From Agelas oroides (taxonomy: Eukaryota; Porifera; Demospongiae; Agelasida; Agelasidae), in the NCBI GenBank assembly GCA_949130485.1, contig OX422184.1:5312655-5376654 (forward strand): a stretch of DNA of 64,000 nt. Reading direction: 5' to 3'. The position numbers and the translations under genes were made by a program. Each line of letters opens with the position of its first letter. The first letter of the stretch is position 1. Below are positions 21,738 to 36,700 of this stretch, one piece after another. The notes under the pieces are model-generated. The model was not told the DNA's origin, did not search any database, and was given only the letters and a program-made list of their open reading frames with translations.

Positions 21738-24700
21738 ACAACTTCTCAGACCTACTCCAGTACTTGGATATAGTGTATTCAATATGGAAATTACTTCTAA
21801 TGATGGCTCTGGAGCACAGGAAGTGGACACTCGATCATGTGGACGACACTGCAGATTCATTGTATGTACTCCGCGTTAAAACATAGAATAGGCTCTGCAC
21901 CAGCAGAAAGGGTGTGGCAGGGGAGGTGGGTGAGTTCATACACAGGGTGAAAAGTGCAGTAACTACTGTACTTGGCTGTAGAAAACCTTTGCTCAGCACT
22001 GGATGTGCCCTTTCTCTTCTCGGTTAGCAAATGCTCCTTTCATCTTGTAGGGTTCCATTTCTTGCACAGTAGATCAGTTTTCGGTCTGGACAAGCATTTG
22101 CTTATCAAGAGCCCTGACTTTTAAATTGCATCTTGCAAAATTTGGACAGATGTGTGAAGTCAAACTTGCCTGTTGTTGAGAGTTCAGACTGAGTACACTG
22201 GTACCGTTCATAGAAAATATTAGGCATAGTGTACTATGGGGAAAATGAAAGGTTTTGAAGGAAAGTTTATATATTAATCTTGTCTCCCTACAGTATCATG
22301 TTTGGTACACTCCTACCATTAGGATGATAGAGCCTTTGGCTTCAACACCTGGTAAGTGACTGTCTTTTAGCTAGTGTACCTTTTACGTAGTTTGCCTAGT
22401 TTGCCTCGTACTACGTACACAGCTCCCTGCAGTTTTTTTTCTCTCAAGCTATCTACTACAGTAAAGAATACCCATCACACTAGTCCTAGTCCCATCAAGT
22501 ATATTTTGTAGAGACATTTAGTGCATAAGATAGCAGTCCCCATTTCCCAGTCACCCCAGTGCAGCTGATGACGCCATGAGGCCTGGCATTGGCCAAAACA
22601 CTTCCTGCACAGTGTGTGACTTCACATAACATCTAGGCCTATTTTTTTTTAGGGAGATGTGGTTTGTTGATTGTTCATGCAGTACTAGATACATCTCTGT
22701 GTACTAGCGATGTGATTATGCATGTGTGTTTTATAGGAGAACTTGTGCAACTACAAGGGACACTGTTCACTGCTGCGTTTGAAGAGAGGAATGAAGACGG
22801 TGAAGTCAACCCAGACTACTTTACTCGTATTCTTGTGGGAGGAATGTTCTGCAATGCCATGGATGAAAATGGAACACTGTAAGTTATAGGTTTGTACAGT
22901 GCATCCTCAGTTGTACAAACACCTTCGTTTATGGTACTCTTGGGAAGTGTTTAGATAAGTGAATTTGTTCAGATAAGTGAAATTCATCCAGTAAACATCA
23001 CATTATATTGTGATTGTCCACTTCCGTAGCGCTCCGTATAGGATCTATCTGTAGCCATGAGCTTGCAAAGATCCAGCTTGTCTTCGATAATCAATACATT
23101 TGCAGCACTCTGCATTGCTTTGATGATTGGAAGGTGCCATTTTGCAAGAATCTGCAGTTGTCACAACCCACGTGGCTTTTGTAAATGTGGGTGTGGCTTG
23201 TGAAATTTTGGGTTCAGATAATCGAGGTGTCGGATAATCGGGACTCGGATAACCGAGGATGCACTGTATAAACTTAACAAAGAATATAGAACTGATGTAC
23301 TGAAAATCACACTTATTTTAACTAGTTTCAACATTGTTACACATTGTAGCTACCTAGCTACAACCTGCAATTTTCTAAATGCCATCTTTGTTACAGCTAG
23401 CTGCTCAATTAGTCTTGTTTCTCATAATGAAACAAAAGAGCAGAATTATCCTATCATTTCTTGATGAATCTATATGAACTACAAAGCATGCACTAACTAT
23501 GAGGGTTGAACCAACACATATTTTCTCAAGCGTTTGATGTTTTGCAGGCTAGCTTTCCAGTGTGTTATTACTCAACTACATACATTTATAGAGCTGCTCA
23601 AGGGTTGTCGGTGATTACTTCTGTTTTTGTTTCTTGCTGTGTTAAGGTTATTTTTGGGCTGAAAATGTGTTGTAGTGGTGGCAACAGTTTCTGTGTCTAT
23701 TTTCTATACCACAGTGATCTTTTGTACAGTGTTTTTATTGGGGTTAATTCACTGTGTTTCTGTGAAGTTTTCACTTTGTTGAGCTGCATGGCTTATACTA
23801 TATTTCCTCTGTCCAGATATGGCACCACTCTGACGGGCACAAATGTGGGTTATGTCACCTGTATGCCCACCACTGGAAACAGAATTGGTAAGGTTGATTT
23901 CACTCCTCCTAGCAACCTGTGTTCATGATATATAGATTCAAGCATTCATGGCAGTTCTCACAGCAAGGAAAAGGTTTGACTCATGTCTGAGAAGATGGCC
24001 CAAAACTGACTGACCCTTGACATTCCAAAATGTTTGAATCTCTATATTATCTACTGTTATTTAGTTAAACTTTTGTGTCAATGGAATATGCAGCATGCCT
24101 GTTTATGCTCTGTTTCTTTCAATCTCAGGTTCGATGAATACTAGTTTCATTTTGGCCAAACGTGGAGCGTAAGTAGTTGAGTCATTGTGTAGTTCAAACA
24201 AAGGCCACCTAGTGTGGCCTTTACACTTCATAGGTACTGTATATTTGACTGATGAGTATGAATGTAATGGGATGGATGTCTCTATACTATTGTTGCTGCT
24301 ACATGCAATGGAGTGTGCATGGGAGGATATTTGTTTTGACAATTTCAGTACTACGCCTGCATGTTATTTGTGCTATGTCTATTACATCAAGCATTTTTCA
24401 CTTTCACATTGTTTGTATACAGCTCCTACATTTCATTTGGTGAGAACCTCCTTGGCTTGGATAACAAGTTGCAGCCATACACCTTCCAGACACATGCAGG
24501 TGAGTACCTGTCCATATTTGCATGAAGTATGCAGCAAAATTATTATAGAGTATATATACGTACGTATGTATGTATGTACCGGTATGTATGTATGTAACTA
24601 TGTATGTATGTATGTATGTGTGTATGTCATCCCATGTGTGTCTGGCATATTCAGGTAGTATGTATAGTGTGGTATCAGGTAAGACAAATTGAGACATGCA

Positions 24701-27700
24701 AAAACAATTGACCGGTTGCTTCTATAGGTAATATTATGTAACTTTCTTTCTGTCAATTTACGACTGCACAGACATCCTTGATGTGTTCCCAAGAAATGGC
24801 AGCACTGAAGGAGGAACACAAATCAGCATCACCCTCAATGTGCCCATTTTCAACAACACTGACAACATCAAGGTCCTTGTGGGAGGTGAGTCTATTTCAC
24901 TGCATTTGTGTTAGTGTTATCCAGGGATGCTTAAGGTAACCCTCTCATGTGTCTGAGTGAGATTTTGTGGATAAGGATCACCAACAATATTGAAAGATTG
25001 ACTCAGCAACAGGTGAACAGGTGAACAGATGATTGCTATTGGATAGGAAGAAGTGTGACTTCCTTGAGGAGGATATACATGTCTCTGCCGTATAGAATCA
25101 TAGAGGAGAGAAATCAATTGTTAGTGTAGCAAGGTATAGAGGCAACATTCATTAGTGGAAGTGTAAATGTGTCATGTAGATTAGGTGAAGTAATACAGGA
25201 AAGGTATTTCATAGTAGTAAATGCAGCAAAAGTGTCAACATGTATGCGCGTAAGTGCAGTTAAGATGTCATCCTGCAATGTTACAGATTTCAGCAGTGAC
25301 AAAATGTCTGTTCTTTCACATGATTACTACCATGTTTATTGGAATAAAATGCATGCAAATTAAATAATTTGAGTGGGCATATGTTAAGTTAGATCCACCC
25401 ATAAATTCCAGGAATCGAATTTCTTGCATCAGATTAGATCGTGGTCGCAATCAATTCAAATGCAAAAATTTTATTGGTCAAACAGAAATGCTCCAGAAGT
25501 GAGGTTCTTGATAGGCAGTAGCAGCTGCAGCAACAAAAAGTCTTACAAACGCAAAGTAGAACATTTATGGCATAGCTCTTTCTCCTGGAGATTGTTCTTG
25601 ACCGCCCTTTGTTGTCACTGACTAGGACAACAGAAAGGCTTCATTCCTGGTGTTGCGCTAAATTGGATCAACCCCAAATTAATTAGTGACAGCTTGTGCT
25701 AAGTTGGATCCACCCATAAATTTCCAAAATTAAATTTCTTGTGCTAGATTGGATCATGCGTTTTATTTGAATAAATATGGTACCATAGATTGGGAAATTT
25801 TTATGTTGAATTCATGTACAAAATTTTAATGGGTCCAGATTACATTATAAAAAAGCCCTTAGAGCGTACTGTGTGTTGGGTTCATGGCTCTGGTTCTCAT
25901 ATTTACCACCACAATATTTTGGCTGACGATTTCTTTCATGTGAAAGAGAACCCAATGGGTAGAAGCTACATATTAGCATGATCAATGTTCAAAGGCTGTT
26001 GCAATTTACTATTCATGTGTTGAAAATAATTTATTTTTAACCACGAATTTTTTTTTTTAAATCTAGCTACTATACAATTTTGGGGGAAATTGTGCTATCA
26101 GGCATGTGGTGCTTCATTAGTGTAACACGATTCTGCATGCATTATTCCAATACAACGGTAGATCCAATCCAGCGGTCAATTCTTGCGACTTTTGTTTATC
26201 CAATTTAGCGGAAGAACCCGTAGCAGTAGACACCACAAAACGTTCTTAGCAAAACAAAATGGCGAAGTCACGGGCAGAACGGGTGCTGTGTATTGCACCA
26301 GGAAGCGTTCTTATCAATACAGCACTTGTGAAGTCATGCACCCAAACCGTGTTCTTATGAAAACTAGTACGGACAATAGCCGCGCTGGTAGACAGAACGA
26401 TGCTCAGACGATCGAAGTTCCGGGAGCCTATATACTTCTGGGAAAGCCTATGGTAGCTAATTTAGTACTGCAAGCTACACTCCCAGGGGCGAAGAGGCCT
26501 CCTTGATTGGCTAGTGCTTTTCTTGGAAAATGTGCTTCCATTGCAGTGGTGAATCTAATCCAGCAGAAGGAAATGGGTTCCTGGAAGTTTTCGTGTCAGA
26601 GCCATATTTGAAATTATGTAATTTCCTACCGTTCTAATGGTGGTATGCACTGATACCACATTACTTTGTAGCTATTATGTTTCAATTGATGAAAAAACAA
26701 AAAAAATAATAATAAATGATGCTCTGTGTGTTTACACCAACTGCTACTCTTCACCTCTCCTTGCAGGTGTTCCATGTCGAGATGTGACAGTGGAAGACTC
26801 AAATGTGGTGAAGTGTGTAACAGGACCCCAACCATCCAGGTCAACCTACTACCCAGGTATGGATGTAGCCAGGAAGTAGTGGGTGATTGAGTGTACTAGT
26901 TATATAGCCACGTGTGTGTGTAAAGGGGGTGGTGGGAGGGCTAAGTTGCAAGATAGTCTCTTGAAGTCTGGTCTTATAATAAAGCTTAAAGCCTGATTGT
27001 ACTCAGAATGAGCCTCAGATTCAGAGAATATAATTTTTCTATGGGAGCATACCTAGAGTGAATGTGTGAGCTTCAGACACCAGGTAAATTCGAACGCTCT
27101 TATGCGGAGATGAACAGTCGCAAAGACAAGGCACTTCTGCCAGACTGTAGAGGAGGTTTGTAAACTTAGGCGTATCAAAAATGACAGCCGCACATTGTTT
27201 CCTGTTTGCACTAGAAGGCTTCAAGACAGTTACTAATCTGAATAAATTGACATGAATTTGTTTTTATTTCAGACAGCGATGTCTACGCCTTCCCTAATGC
27301 TTTGAGCACTTTGGGGTGCCACTGGATATCGACTGGGGTTAGAATCAATAATTCGCTAGGGAGATATTAGTGATATCTCACTCTTTTTGCTGTGCGTTGC
27401 TACAAAGGTTGCAGTCCTTACAATATTGACATTGTTGGAATTTGCAGGCCATAAGCAACATGCTGGTACAATTCCGGTGTTTATAGGTTGTGTAGTTCGG
27501 AGATATTACAAAATATCTTCCAAAGTCACCAATCTGAAATGTCCAAACCATTTCCTAAAAGGAAACTAGAAAAGCAGATGTATCTTGAGAATTACACAAT
27601 GTACGTACAAGCACCAAACTTGTACCAGAGTATTGGTGATGACCTGTGGATTCGAACGATACCAATATCACAAGGACTGCAACCTGTATAGTGACAACGA

Positions 27701-30700
27701 AGTTTGCAAACCTCCTCTACAGTCCGGCGGAATTACCTCATCTTTGCGACTGTTCATCTCCACGTAAGAGCGTCCGAATTTACTTGGTGTCCGAAGCCCC
27801 TCACCCACACACAGAAATGCATGTCTTTTGGTGCCTCTGGTACATCAAGAACATTGCAATACTTGCTCGAAATAAAGCAGACAGCATTTAGTTTTGTAGT
27901 GCCTTTGGACAGAATTGTCTCAGGCAAATAAATATTCAGAGATACTTTGGTTCATGTTATGTGTAGACATACCGCCAGTCTGGTTTGCGGTATGCTAGTA
28001 GGTGTCTCAACCTAGATTGTGTGAGTAGATTTCACCAATCCACCTGGGGCATGCATATCACTGTATAGGTTGGCAGTTTTGTATGGAGGCTCCTTGATGG
28101 TTGATTGTTGACTACAATCAAAAATCATTGGCAGTCAGTTCATGTTATTTGCTTCCTCCATCCAGGTGGGCGTGGTCTACTTCGTGAAGTGTGGACTAGT
28201 GGATCACTTGATTTGGATGATGTAGAACAGCGGCCACGTGCAGAGAACACTTCTCCACAAGAGAGTTTATATCGTGACCATAGATTCCCAAGGGAATTTG
28301 GAGAAAGAAGGAATTTTGTCCAACGACTCAGCGGATTCTTTGTACCCCCACTTACAAGCCTCTATACCTTTTCAATTCGATCTGATGACCAGAGTCGACT
28401 GTATCTGAGCCCAAATATGTCAGCTGAGCACAAACAACTGATAGCATATGCCACACAATGGGCAAGAGGTCGTTGGAATTATTGGCCTACTCAGACAGCA
28501 GATCCTGTTCTTCTTGAAGCTGGTAAAGCTTACTACATTGAGTCTCTTCTCAATCAATTTGGTTATGGATGGGACATAGGTATCTCGGCTAAGATACACA
28601 ACCTCAGTTGGAACTCGTACCCTTTCAATGGAGACAATGAGGTGCAGAGGATCAACATCTCTTCTCTTGTCGTCAAGGAGGAACATGTAAGCAATAGTAT
28701 GTTGTGGTTAACAAAGAGCTCACTGGTTTCTGCACAAAATACGGTTATCAAGAATAGGAGTAGAATTAAACTAGCTGTTTCAGAGTGACTTACTGTTGGC
28801 TTACAACTGATCACTTCCATCTCTCCATAAGCCACTATTGCAGAAGAGGGATGGATTACATAACTAGAACAGAAGTGTGTGATATCCAGTTCTCAGGTTC
28901 TCAGTATAGCAGAACAGTTTAAAGCCAAATTGAAAACAAAGCACAGTGTCATAGATTTATCTGTGGTGTGGCTTTAGTAATCACTGTGGTATGATGTTGT
29001 ATGATAATTATACAGTACCTATTGTGTGGCTTTTATCACTCATTATGACATTGTGTACCTACAGGAAATCATTGTTAGTGCTCTCCCAGCTGTAAGAAAG
29101 ATTATTGTCAGCCAGCTTGGTGAAATGGACCAAATCAACTGTGAAATATCTGTCAACATATCCAATGAAGCCATCTTTTTAATGCCAGAGTCTACAGCCA
29201 ATGATGTTGCAGAAATGCTGAATAGTCTGCAGAGCATACAACGAGTTGGACGTGTATTAGTTCAAAGAGAAGACAACAGAAATGAAACAGGGGTGATTAC
29301 AGTTACTATCATTTTTCTGACAAAATTTGGAACTGCCGAATCTGATATACCAGAAATAACTGTCAACCCTACTCCAGCTTCATGTGGGAACACTAGTCAG
29401 ACTGTGGAAATTGAATTGGTCCAGGAACTCACAGTTCCTGAATCATTCAAAGTAGGCTTCAATGACAGCAATCGTCAACAAAGGTTTACTAATTCCTTGC
29501 CACTAAATGTCTCTGCAGAAGAAGTGGAAGCTGAAATCACCGACTTGTTTACATGGCAGTGTGAAACAACCCCTCCTCGAGGTGCTGTACTTTACAATGC
29601 TACTTATGAAACTAGCTCAGAAAGTACACGAGACAATATGACCTCATTCTGTGGACACTACTCCTTGAAGAATCCTGGAATTATTTGGCCTGGGGATAAT
29701 AATGAGGATTCAACTGTTGCAGTCAGTAGGAATGGATACGTAAGTGTCTTTGCTGTCAATTCATTAGCTTAGCAACACTTTTGATTTTAAGTAGCAAGAT
29801 GCATGTAGAGAGGCCAGGGTAGAGGACTGGAGGTAACCATGGAGTGTATTATGTTTTTAGGGTAACAGACAACAGTTATTTTTGGCAAATGCAAAGGTCA
29901 CAAGAAACATCAGCTAACTGTAGTGTACCTAAAGCTAATGTACATAAATGTAGTGGCTTTTCACATTTGTCATATACTGAGTGTAGTGGATTGGTTGATA
30001 ATATGTTTGTACCTTCCCTCTCTATAGATCTGCTTGGCTTACAGAGGTAATATTCCTCGGCTATGGGCTCGGACCGTATTTTATGCTGAAGGTTCTGCAT
30101 CTAGACTTCAACAGAAAGGCCCACAAGATATTGACCTTCGTGAATGCCCTAATTGGCCTGCAAACGAGGGCTACAGTAACTGGCAGCATGTCTGCATCAA
30201 TCTTCAGTCTTGCCTTAACACTATTGCACAAGGAATATCTCATGAGATCTCCAGGATTTGGTTTGACAACACAGAAAACAGTTTCTGGATTGACGAGTTC
30301 ACAGTTTCTCAAGCACAGGTTTCTGGTGAGTGTTTATCAGCCACAGAGACTCACAGCCACATATAAAAAATGTCTGGGAGCATGTGCATGCAAGTTGGAA
30401 ATTTTGTTTCAGAACTGAGGAAAACTAACATTACATATTGGGGTGCTCTAAACCACAGCATCATGAATGGATCCAATAACGTCATTCCAAGACCTCCCCT
30501 ATTTTGCTATCCTTTTGCATTTACAATAATGCATAAAAACAGAAGAGGTGCAAATAAATAAACCAACAAGCAAACAAACAAACAAACAAACAAACAAACA
30601 AAAAAGAGAAGGCCTGGTCTCATTTGTCATGTGAATATATGTAACGTGGACTTAGGGTGAGAGGCGCTAGCCTGAGAGTAAGTTTCTTACTAGTCAAGAT

Positions 30701-33700
30701 GAGTACTTTCAACCTTGCGTACATCTAAAGCCCAGCCCAGCAGTGGAGTGCTCAAACAGTGCATTATACCCCACTTCCCCAATGTCATGTCCACCTTGCA
30801 TCCACCTGACACCAAATGAGAACAGGCCTTCTTCATTTGTCGCCACACTTCTGCTTCTGTAAAAACTAGGCTTCTGCTACTAGGCTTCAGTTTTGGGGTC
30901 ACTGGTTCGCAAAGCTAAGCATATACCATAGATCTGGAAAATTTCGTTGCAAAAATGTTTTCGTGGTTTGCGTAAATATTTTAAAATGGATAGTTATTAC
31001 GGTCAGCACATTTCGTACACACGGTTTCACAGCACAGCTAGCTAGTTATTTTGTGTGAGACGGCCTCTTCTTTGATAACTGCAGGTGACTTGTGGCTAAC
31101 ACGTGACAACTTTCTTAGTGTCCGATAAATCATTCGTCTTTACTGCCACAGCACTTACCTACAATGTTCCCCGGTTCTCTTCCACACACAAGTAGTTCGC
31201 CAACAGCTGCGTGGTGGCCTTGAACGCAGCAAGCTGTTTGTTCTCCATGTTTTCTTGGCATGTGTAGTCTTGTTCATGATCACTAAACCTGGGAATGTAG
31301 AGTAATACTGTTAAAAAATTTCATGGGTATCCGAGACCACGAAAATATTTCTACACAAAATATTAAAACATGAAAATTTTATAAAACGAAAATTTCCAGA
31401 TGCATTTTAGTATATATATATCAGACTAAATACTTGTACATTTAGTTCAATTCTACTGACATATTTTTGTTCTTTTCAGTCACTCAGACAGCATCTCCTG
31501 CTAGACCAGGTTCAGTCACTGTAAACTATGTTAATGTGATGGGAGGACTCCTTGATCAACCAGTACTCAGCAACTCCTCAAGGCCAAATCAACTTGAGCT
31601 TGAGCCAACAGAGTCTGGGTCTGGCTCAGGTTTGAAACCTAAAGCTGTGGACTCCTCTTCTGACCCAGATTATGTCATGATCTGGGGGAGATACCGAGTC
31701 ATCTACACCGTCCATGACTGTGGAAACGGAATGTCTCTGTTACAAGGCTTGTACCAGCTACAAGAACGTGATTCCCAAATTGCACGAGTTAGAACTAAAC
31801 GAATCGCAATGGGATCTCCACCTGTATCTGGTACGTTTGGACTGAGATTTGGTGGCCAGAGAATTCGAAATATTCCGTTTGATGCGTCTGCTGATACTCT
31901 GGAAATGCTGTTGGAAAACAACTTTGTTGATGAAGGAGGTAATTACATATTTACTTATAGATATAGATATCTATAGGTTTATGATAATGCTGTTATATTT
32001 ACTTAAGGTGTCTTCAACAGAGGTTGTGTATAGTGCATGATGGCCATCTAGAGCGGCAAAGAGTTGTATAGCATATCGCTTAAATCTTACAGTACACTTG
32101 AGCTCTTTGTAAATGACCCATCAGAGAGTACAAACACATTCTCCTCCTATGCCAGGTTTTGAAGTTACCTCCACTGGTGCATGCGATGGATACCAGTGGG
32201 AGGTGGCATGGGAAACCAAGGGTGGAGACCGCCCTGCAATGCAAGCCAGTGGAGAGGACCTGAGGGGGTCAGAACCACAGATAAATGTTGAGAATGTGGT
32301 TGATGGTGGAGTGTGGCTCAGACCAATAAGAGGTGACATGCTGCGATTGCCCGAGTATAAACCACAGGCAAGTATTGAGCTATATGTGTGTTGGTGTACT
32401 GCCTCATTGAAATCCTGTGATTCTGTAATGTTTCACAAGTGAGAAAGTTTTGTGGTATTAATTAAGTACTTTGTAATCTTATGGTTGAGCATGGGTTTAA
32501 CACCATCCTCAGTTTTCATAGTCATCACTGTACTTAGGATAATTAAGTGTCCCTGAAGTTCTTCTCATTATACTGTTGCAGTTGTTCCCTGTCATTATGC
32601 TGGTTTAGAAGTCGTATAGCCTTGAATTTGAATCATACACTTTCACATTCCAGGTTGAGGTGATTCTTGATGACATTCCCTCTTCCTGTTGTGGCGGCAA
32701 CTGTGCCTTCAATTTCATTGAAGAAGCAACTGTTAACTCCATTGAACCCGATGAAGGACAAGGTGGTACCGAGGTTATCATAAGTGGAAGTGATTTTACT
32801 ACCACAGTTGGTGACATTACTGTAGCAATTGGTAGTGCTAACTGCATGGTCACATATGCAAATGAGTCTCACATTGTATGTACAGCTGGTGGTCATCCTG
32901 CTGGACAATACAAAGTCTCGGTTCACATTCAAGGCAGAGGGTATGCATCCATGAATGAATCAGTCTGCTTCCACTACCTGCTGAGCATTGATTCTGTATC
33001 ACCACAAGTGCTGTCAATTGGTGGCAGTGAGAGAGTAGTCATTTCAGGCAATGGCTTCATCGATTTTGTCCGTTTTGATGTTGGTGAACCATACAGCACA
33101 TTCCCCTGGTTTGAATCTGGCTTTGGCATACCAGACACTAAGCTTGAAGACATATGCCCTTACTTCGAAGGTGGCATCAACTTTCAGTTTCCAGAAAACT
33201 TTGCCAACAGAAATAGAACTTTGAACTTTACAAGGTTTAATATAGATGGTATGAACCAAATGAATTTCAATCGAGTTAATGACAGTGATAGGGATTTTTC
33301 TTCACAGACTGCCAATAGTAGAGATATATCATTTGAGACAAATAGATTCCATTCCTTTCTTCGATCCCTCTACTCAAGATTTCCTGCATTTGCTGAGATA
33401 GGAGGTGCCCCTTGCATTATTGTTGCTGCTAACCTAACACAAATTGAATGTGTAACAGCAACAATCAGCCTGCCAACCAGATCCAATCTAACTGTTACTG
33501 TATTGACAGAAATGAACACACTCGAAGATGCAATAGAGTTTTCAGTAAATGAAACTGCTCTTATTCACATGATTGACCCGCTTACTGGCCCTACATTTGG
33601 TGGTACACTTCTCACCATATATGGCTCAAACTTTCTGAACGATCCGAGTGAGGAAGATCGGGTCAAGGTTACAGTTGGCAATGAGGAATGCATGATTCAA

Positions 33701-36700
33701 AATGTGAATGACACTCACATCCAATGCCTTACATCTCCACATGAACCTGGTTATGTTTCCATATTGGTATCAACAGCAAATGGGGTTGCAGTCTCTCAAC
33801 CAGCACTTACTGCCCAGCTACAGCAGAACACACCACAATCAGGGATGAGAACTGTTTACCTTGGTTCAAGTGACGGTACTATGCCAGATTCAAGTGCTAG
33901 TGGTGATGGAACTGGGAGTGGTAGTGGAAATGTTTCTCAAAGAGGCAGTGGTGATACCTCTGTAAGTGACAATGGTTATGCTTCTGCAAGTGGTAGTGGT
34001 GGTGACGACGGAAGTGGGGAAACATCTGACAGAGATCTGCCCCCATTTCAAGTTTTTCACTATCAGCTTGAAGTAACTGAGATCCAACCTGTGACGGGCT
34101 CTGTCCTCGGTGGAACTGTCATCAGAATCTTTGGCTCGGGTTTTAGCAGGAAACACACTGCTGTTTACATTGGAGTCCACTCTGCTACACTGCTGAATGT
34201 GAATGCTACCTTGATTGAGTGTGATACACCAACCTCTACACAAACTCACACCGTGTACTTTCAGAATCGAGGATTTGGAGGTGATTTTCAGCTAAATAAA
34301 CATTACACAATCTTGTACTGACGGCAGCAACTATGGCCATAATGCTCTGTTTTAGAAGATTCACCATGCACCTGAGTGCTTAGTATTATCTCTAGTCAAA
34401 AACACTGGTAGCTGTAGCTGTCAATACAGGACCTTGTAGTTTCAATATGAGGCTAGTTTAAGTTGGTTGTCTTGAACATAAAGGGTATTTAAACATATGG
34501 TTGATATTTTTACTTCAGTGGTTATTCTCAACAAATTCAAAGTCTTATGCAATAATGGATGTGCTTTTATAGTCAGCCAGCTTCTCCTTACTCCTAATAC
34601 CCCTTAATTGCTCCAAAACACAATGTAAATTTGCCTTGCATATGTACATGTTTATTATGTTGTCTATTGTTTCTCCCCTGCAGTCGGTGGCTATGATTTT
34701 GCTTGGAGCTCAAGAGAGCTTACAATTGAAGTTGGGGACACAGTTCAGTGGGAGTGGTCTATCAACTTCCAAGGAGTAGCCCTGCATCTCTTCCAAACTC
34801 TCAGCAACTTTGAAAGTGATCGATTACAAGGTGGATTCCAAAGTGAACCAATTTCTACTGGATCATTTTCAAATACATTCACACAACAAGGTACCTACTA
34901 CTATGCAGCTGAGCTTGCTCCTACTTTACCTGTGATTCGAGGCACAGTATATGTGCTGAACCTACAATCAAGTGTGGCTAGAATTCAAGTTTTTGTGGCA
35001 GGCTTTGAAGCTCAATACAACATTATTGATGCAGGAGCTGCTTCAGTTTCAGGTTCTGAAAGGAACAGATTAGCTAACAGTTCATCACAAGCCACTCGAA
35101 TCTGTAGTGACATTGAGCTAGATGCAGATTTTTTACATCTCTGTCTGCAACAGTCACCATCTTATGTGTTTTCAGTCTGTCGCACACCCATAGTAAACTC
35201 TGTATCTCCCCGAGAAGTAGAACTTGAAACCCTCATCACAATCTCAGGCATTGGGTTTAGCCAGACTGAAGCACAAAATGTTGTGAGATTTGGAAATCAC
35301 TCGTGTGATGTAGTAAGCAGCTGTGAGACTCAGATTCAGTGCCGGCTAGATGACTCCAATTTTCCACCTGCTTTTATTGAGTTACCCCTGAGTGTGAATG
35401 TAGATGAGCTGGGAAATGCACATGTGCAGAGACCAGATGAAGCCTCTATAACTATCATACCTACCATCACTGATATCAGTCCAACACAGGGCTCAATTTT
35501 CGGAGGTACTGATATAGCCATAGTTGGAACAACGTTTCCTGATAGTGGACTACAAGTATGGATTGGAAGTTATGCTTGTGAGATCAGGTCAATCAGCTAT
35601 ACTCAGATCTGCTGCACTAGTCCTCAGCTAGATTCAAGTTCAAATCTAGACCTGAATGTCACTGTTTACCAGAACAATGCCTCCAGAATAGCTGCATGCA
35701 ACATAACAAGTGGTTGCATTTTCCAGTACTCTCAAAATCATACGCCTGCCATTAGTAGTGTCTCTCCAACTACCCTAAGAGACCCAGGAATCATTACACT
35801 TGATATATACGGAACAGGATTTTCAGCTACCCCAAGTGAAAACGAAGTCTATGTTGGGCAACACATTTGTGAAGCAACCGATTCAAACTCAACCTATGTG
35901 ACATGTGAACTTGACCCTCTACCAGCTGGTGAATATGACCTCTCACTACAAATATGCATGCAGATTTCCAACTGTACCCGGTGCCAAGGAAATGCTAGCA
36001 GCAGCCACATACTCACAAGTGTAAGTGAAGTCTACAATGTGACACCGTCCACTGGCAGTGTATTGGGAGGTACTGAGCTAACAATCAATGGTGTAGGATT
36101 TCACACAGACACTCAAATCAGTATTGGTGGCAGCTCTTGTGTGGCAACATTCACCAACTACACAACAACTATTTGCACAACCTCTGCTCAACAGTCTGGA
36201 ATGTACACAATTGCACTTACCTCTGGTGGCATATCATTTCCACAGACACTATCATTTGAGTACTCCCAAAGCAGCACTCCTCAGGTAACTGCAATAGCAC
36301 CTTCCAGAGGTCAACAGGGACAAATGGTTACGATTTCTGGAACCGGGTTTTCCTCAATTTCTGGAGACAACATTGTTAGAGTTGGTGGATCACAATGTGA
36401 AGTAGATTCATTCAATGAAACCACTATTCAATGCGCACTTGGAGCAAACTTTGTTGGAAACCATGAAGTGCAAGTCACTGTTAGTGGGGTGGGAAATGCA
36501 GAGGGTGATGTCTCCTTCTTTTATACATTAGAAGTTTTCTCCATTAGTCCGGTGAAAGGTAGCTTAGCTGGACTCAATACAATGACAGTCAGTGGAGTGG
36601 GATTCAACCCAAACCAAATATCCATTACAATCTGCAATCGTGAATGTCGACTCTCCACAACCGTACCAACTTTGAATGAGGTTCAATGTATAGTTCCCTC

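Noticed and set aside
24185-24658. 157-codon open frame inside the giant gene
   Set aside because: It crosses exon 12 in the wrong frame and continues through the GTAT repeat.
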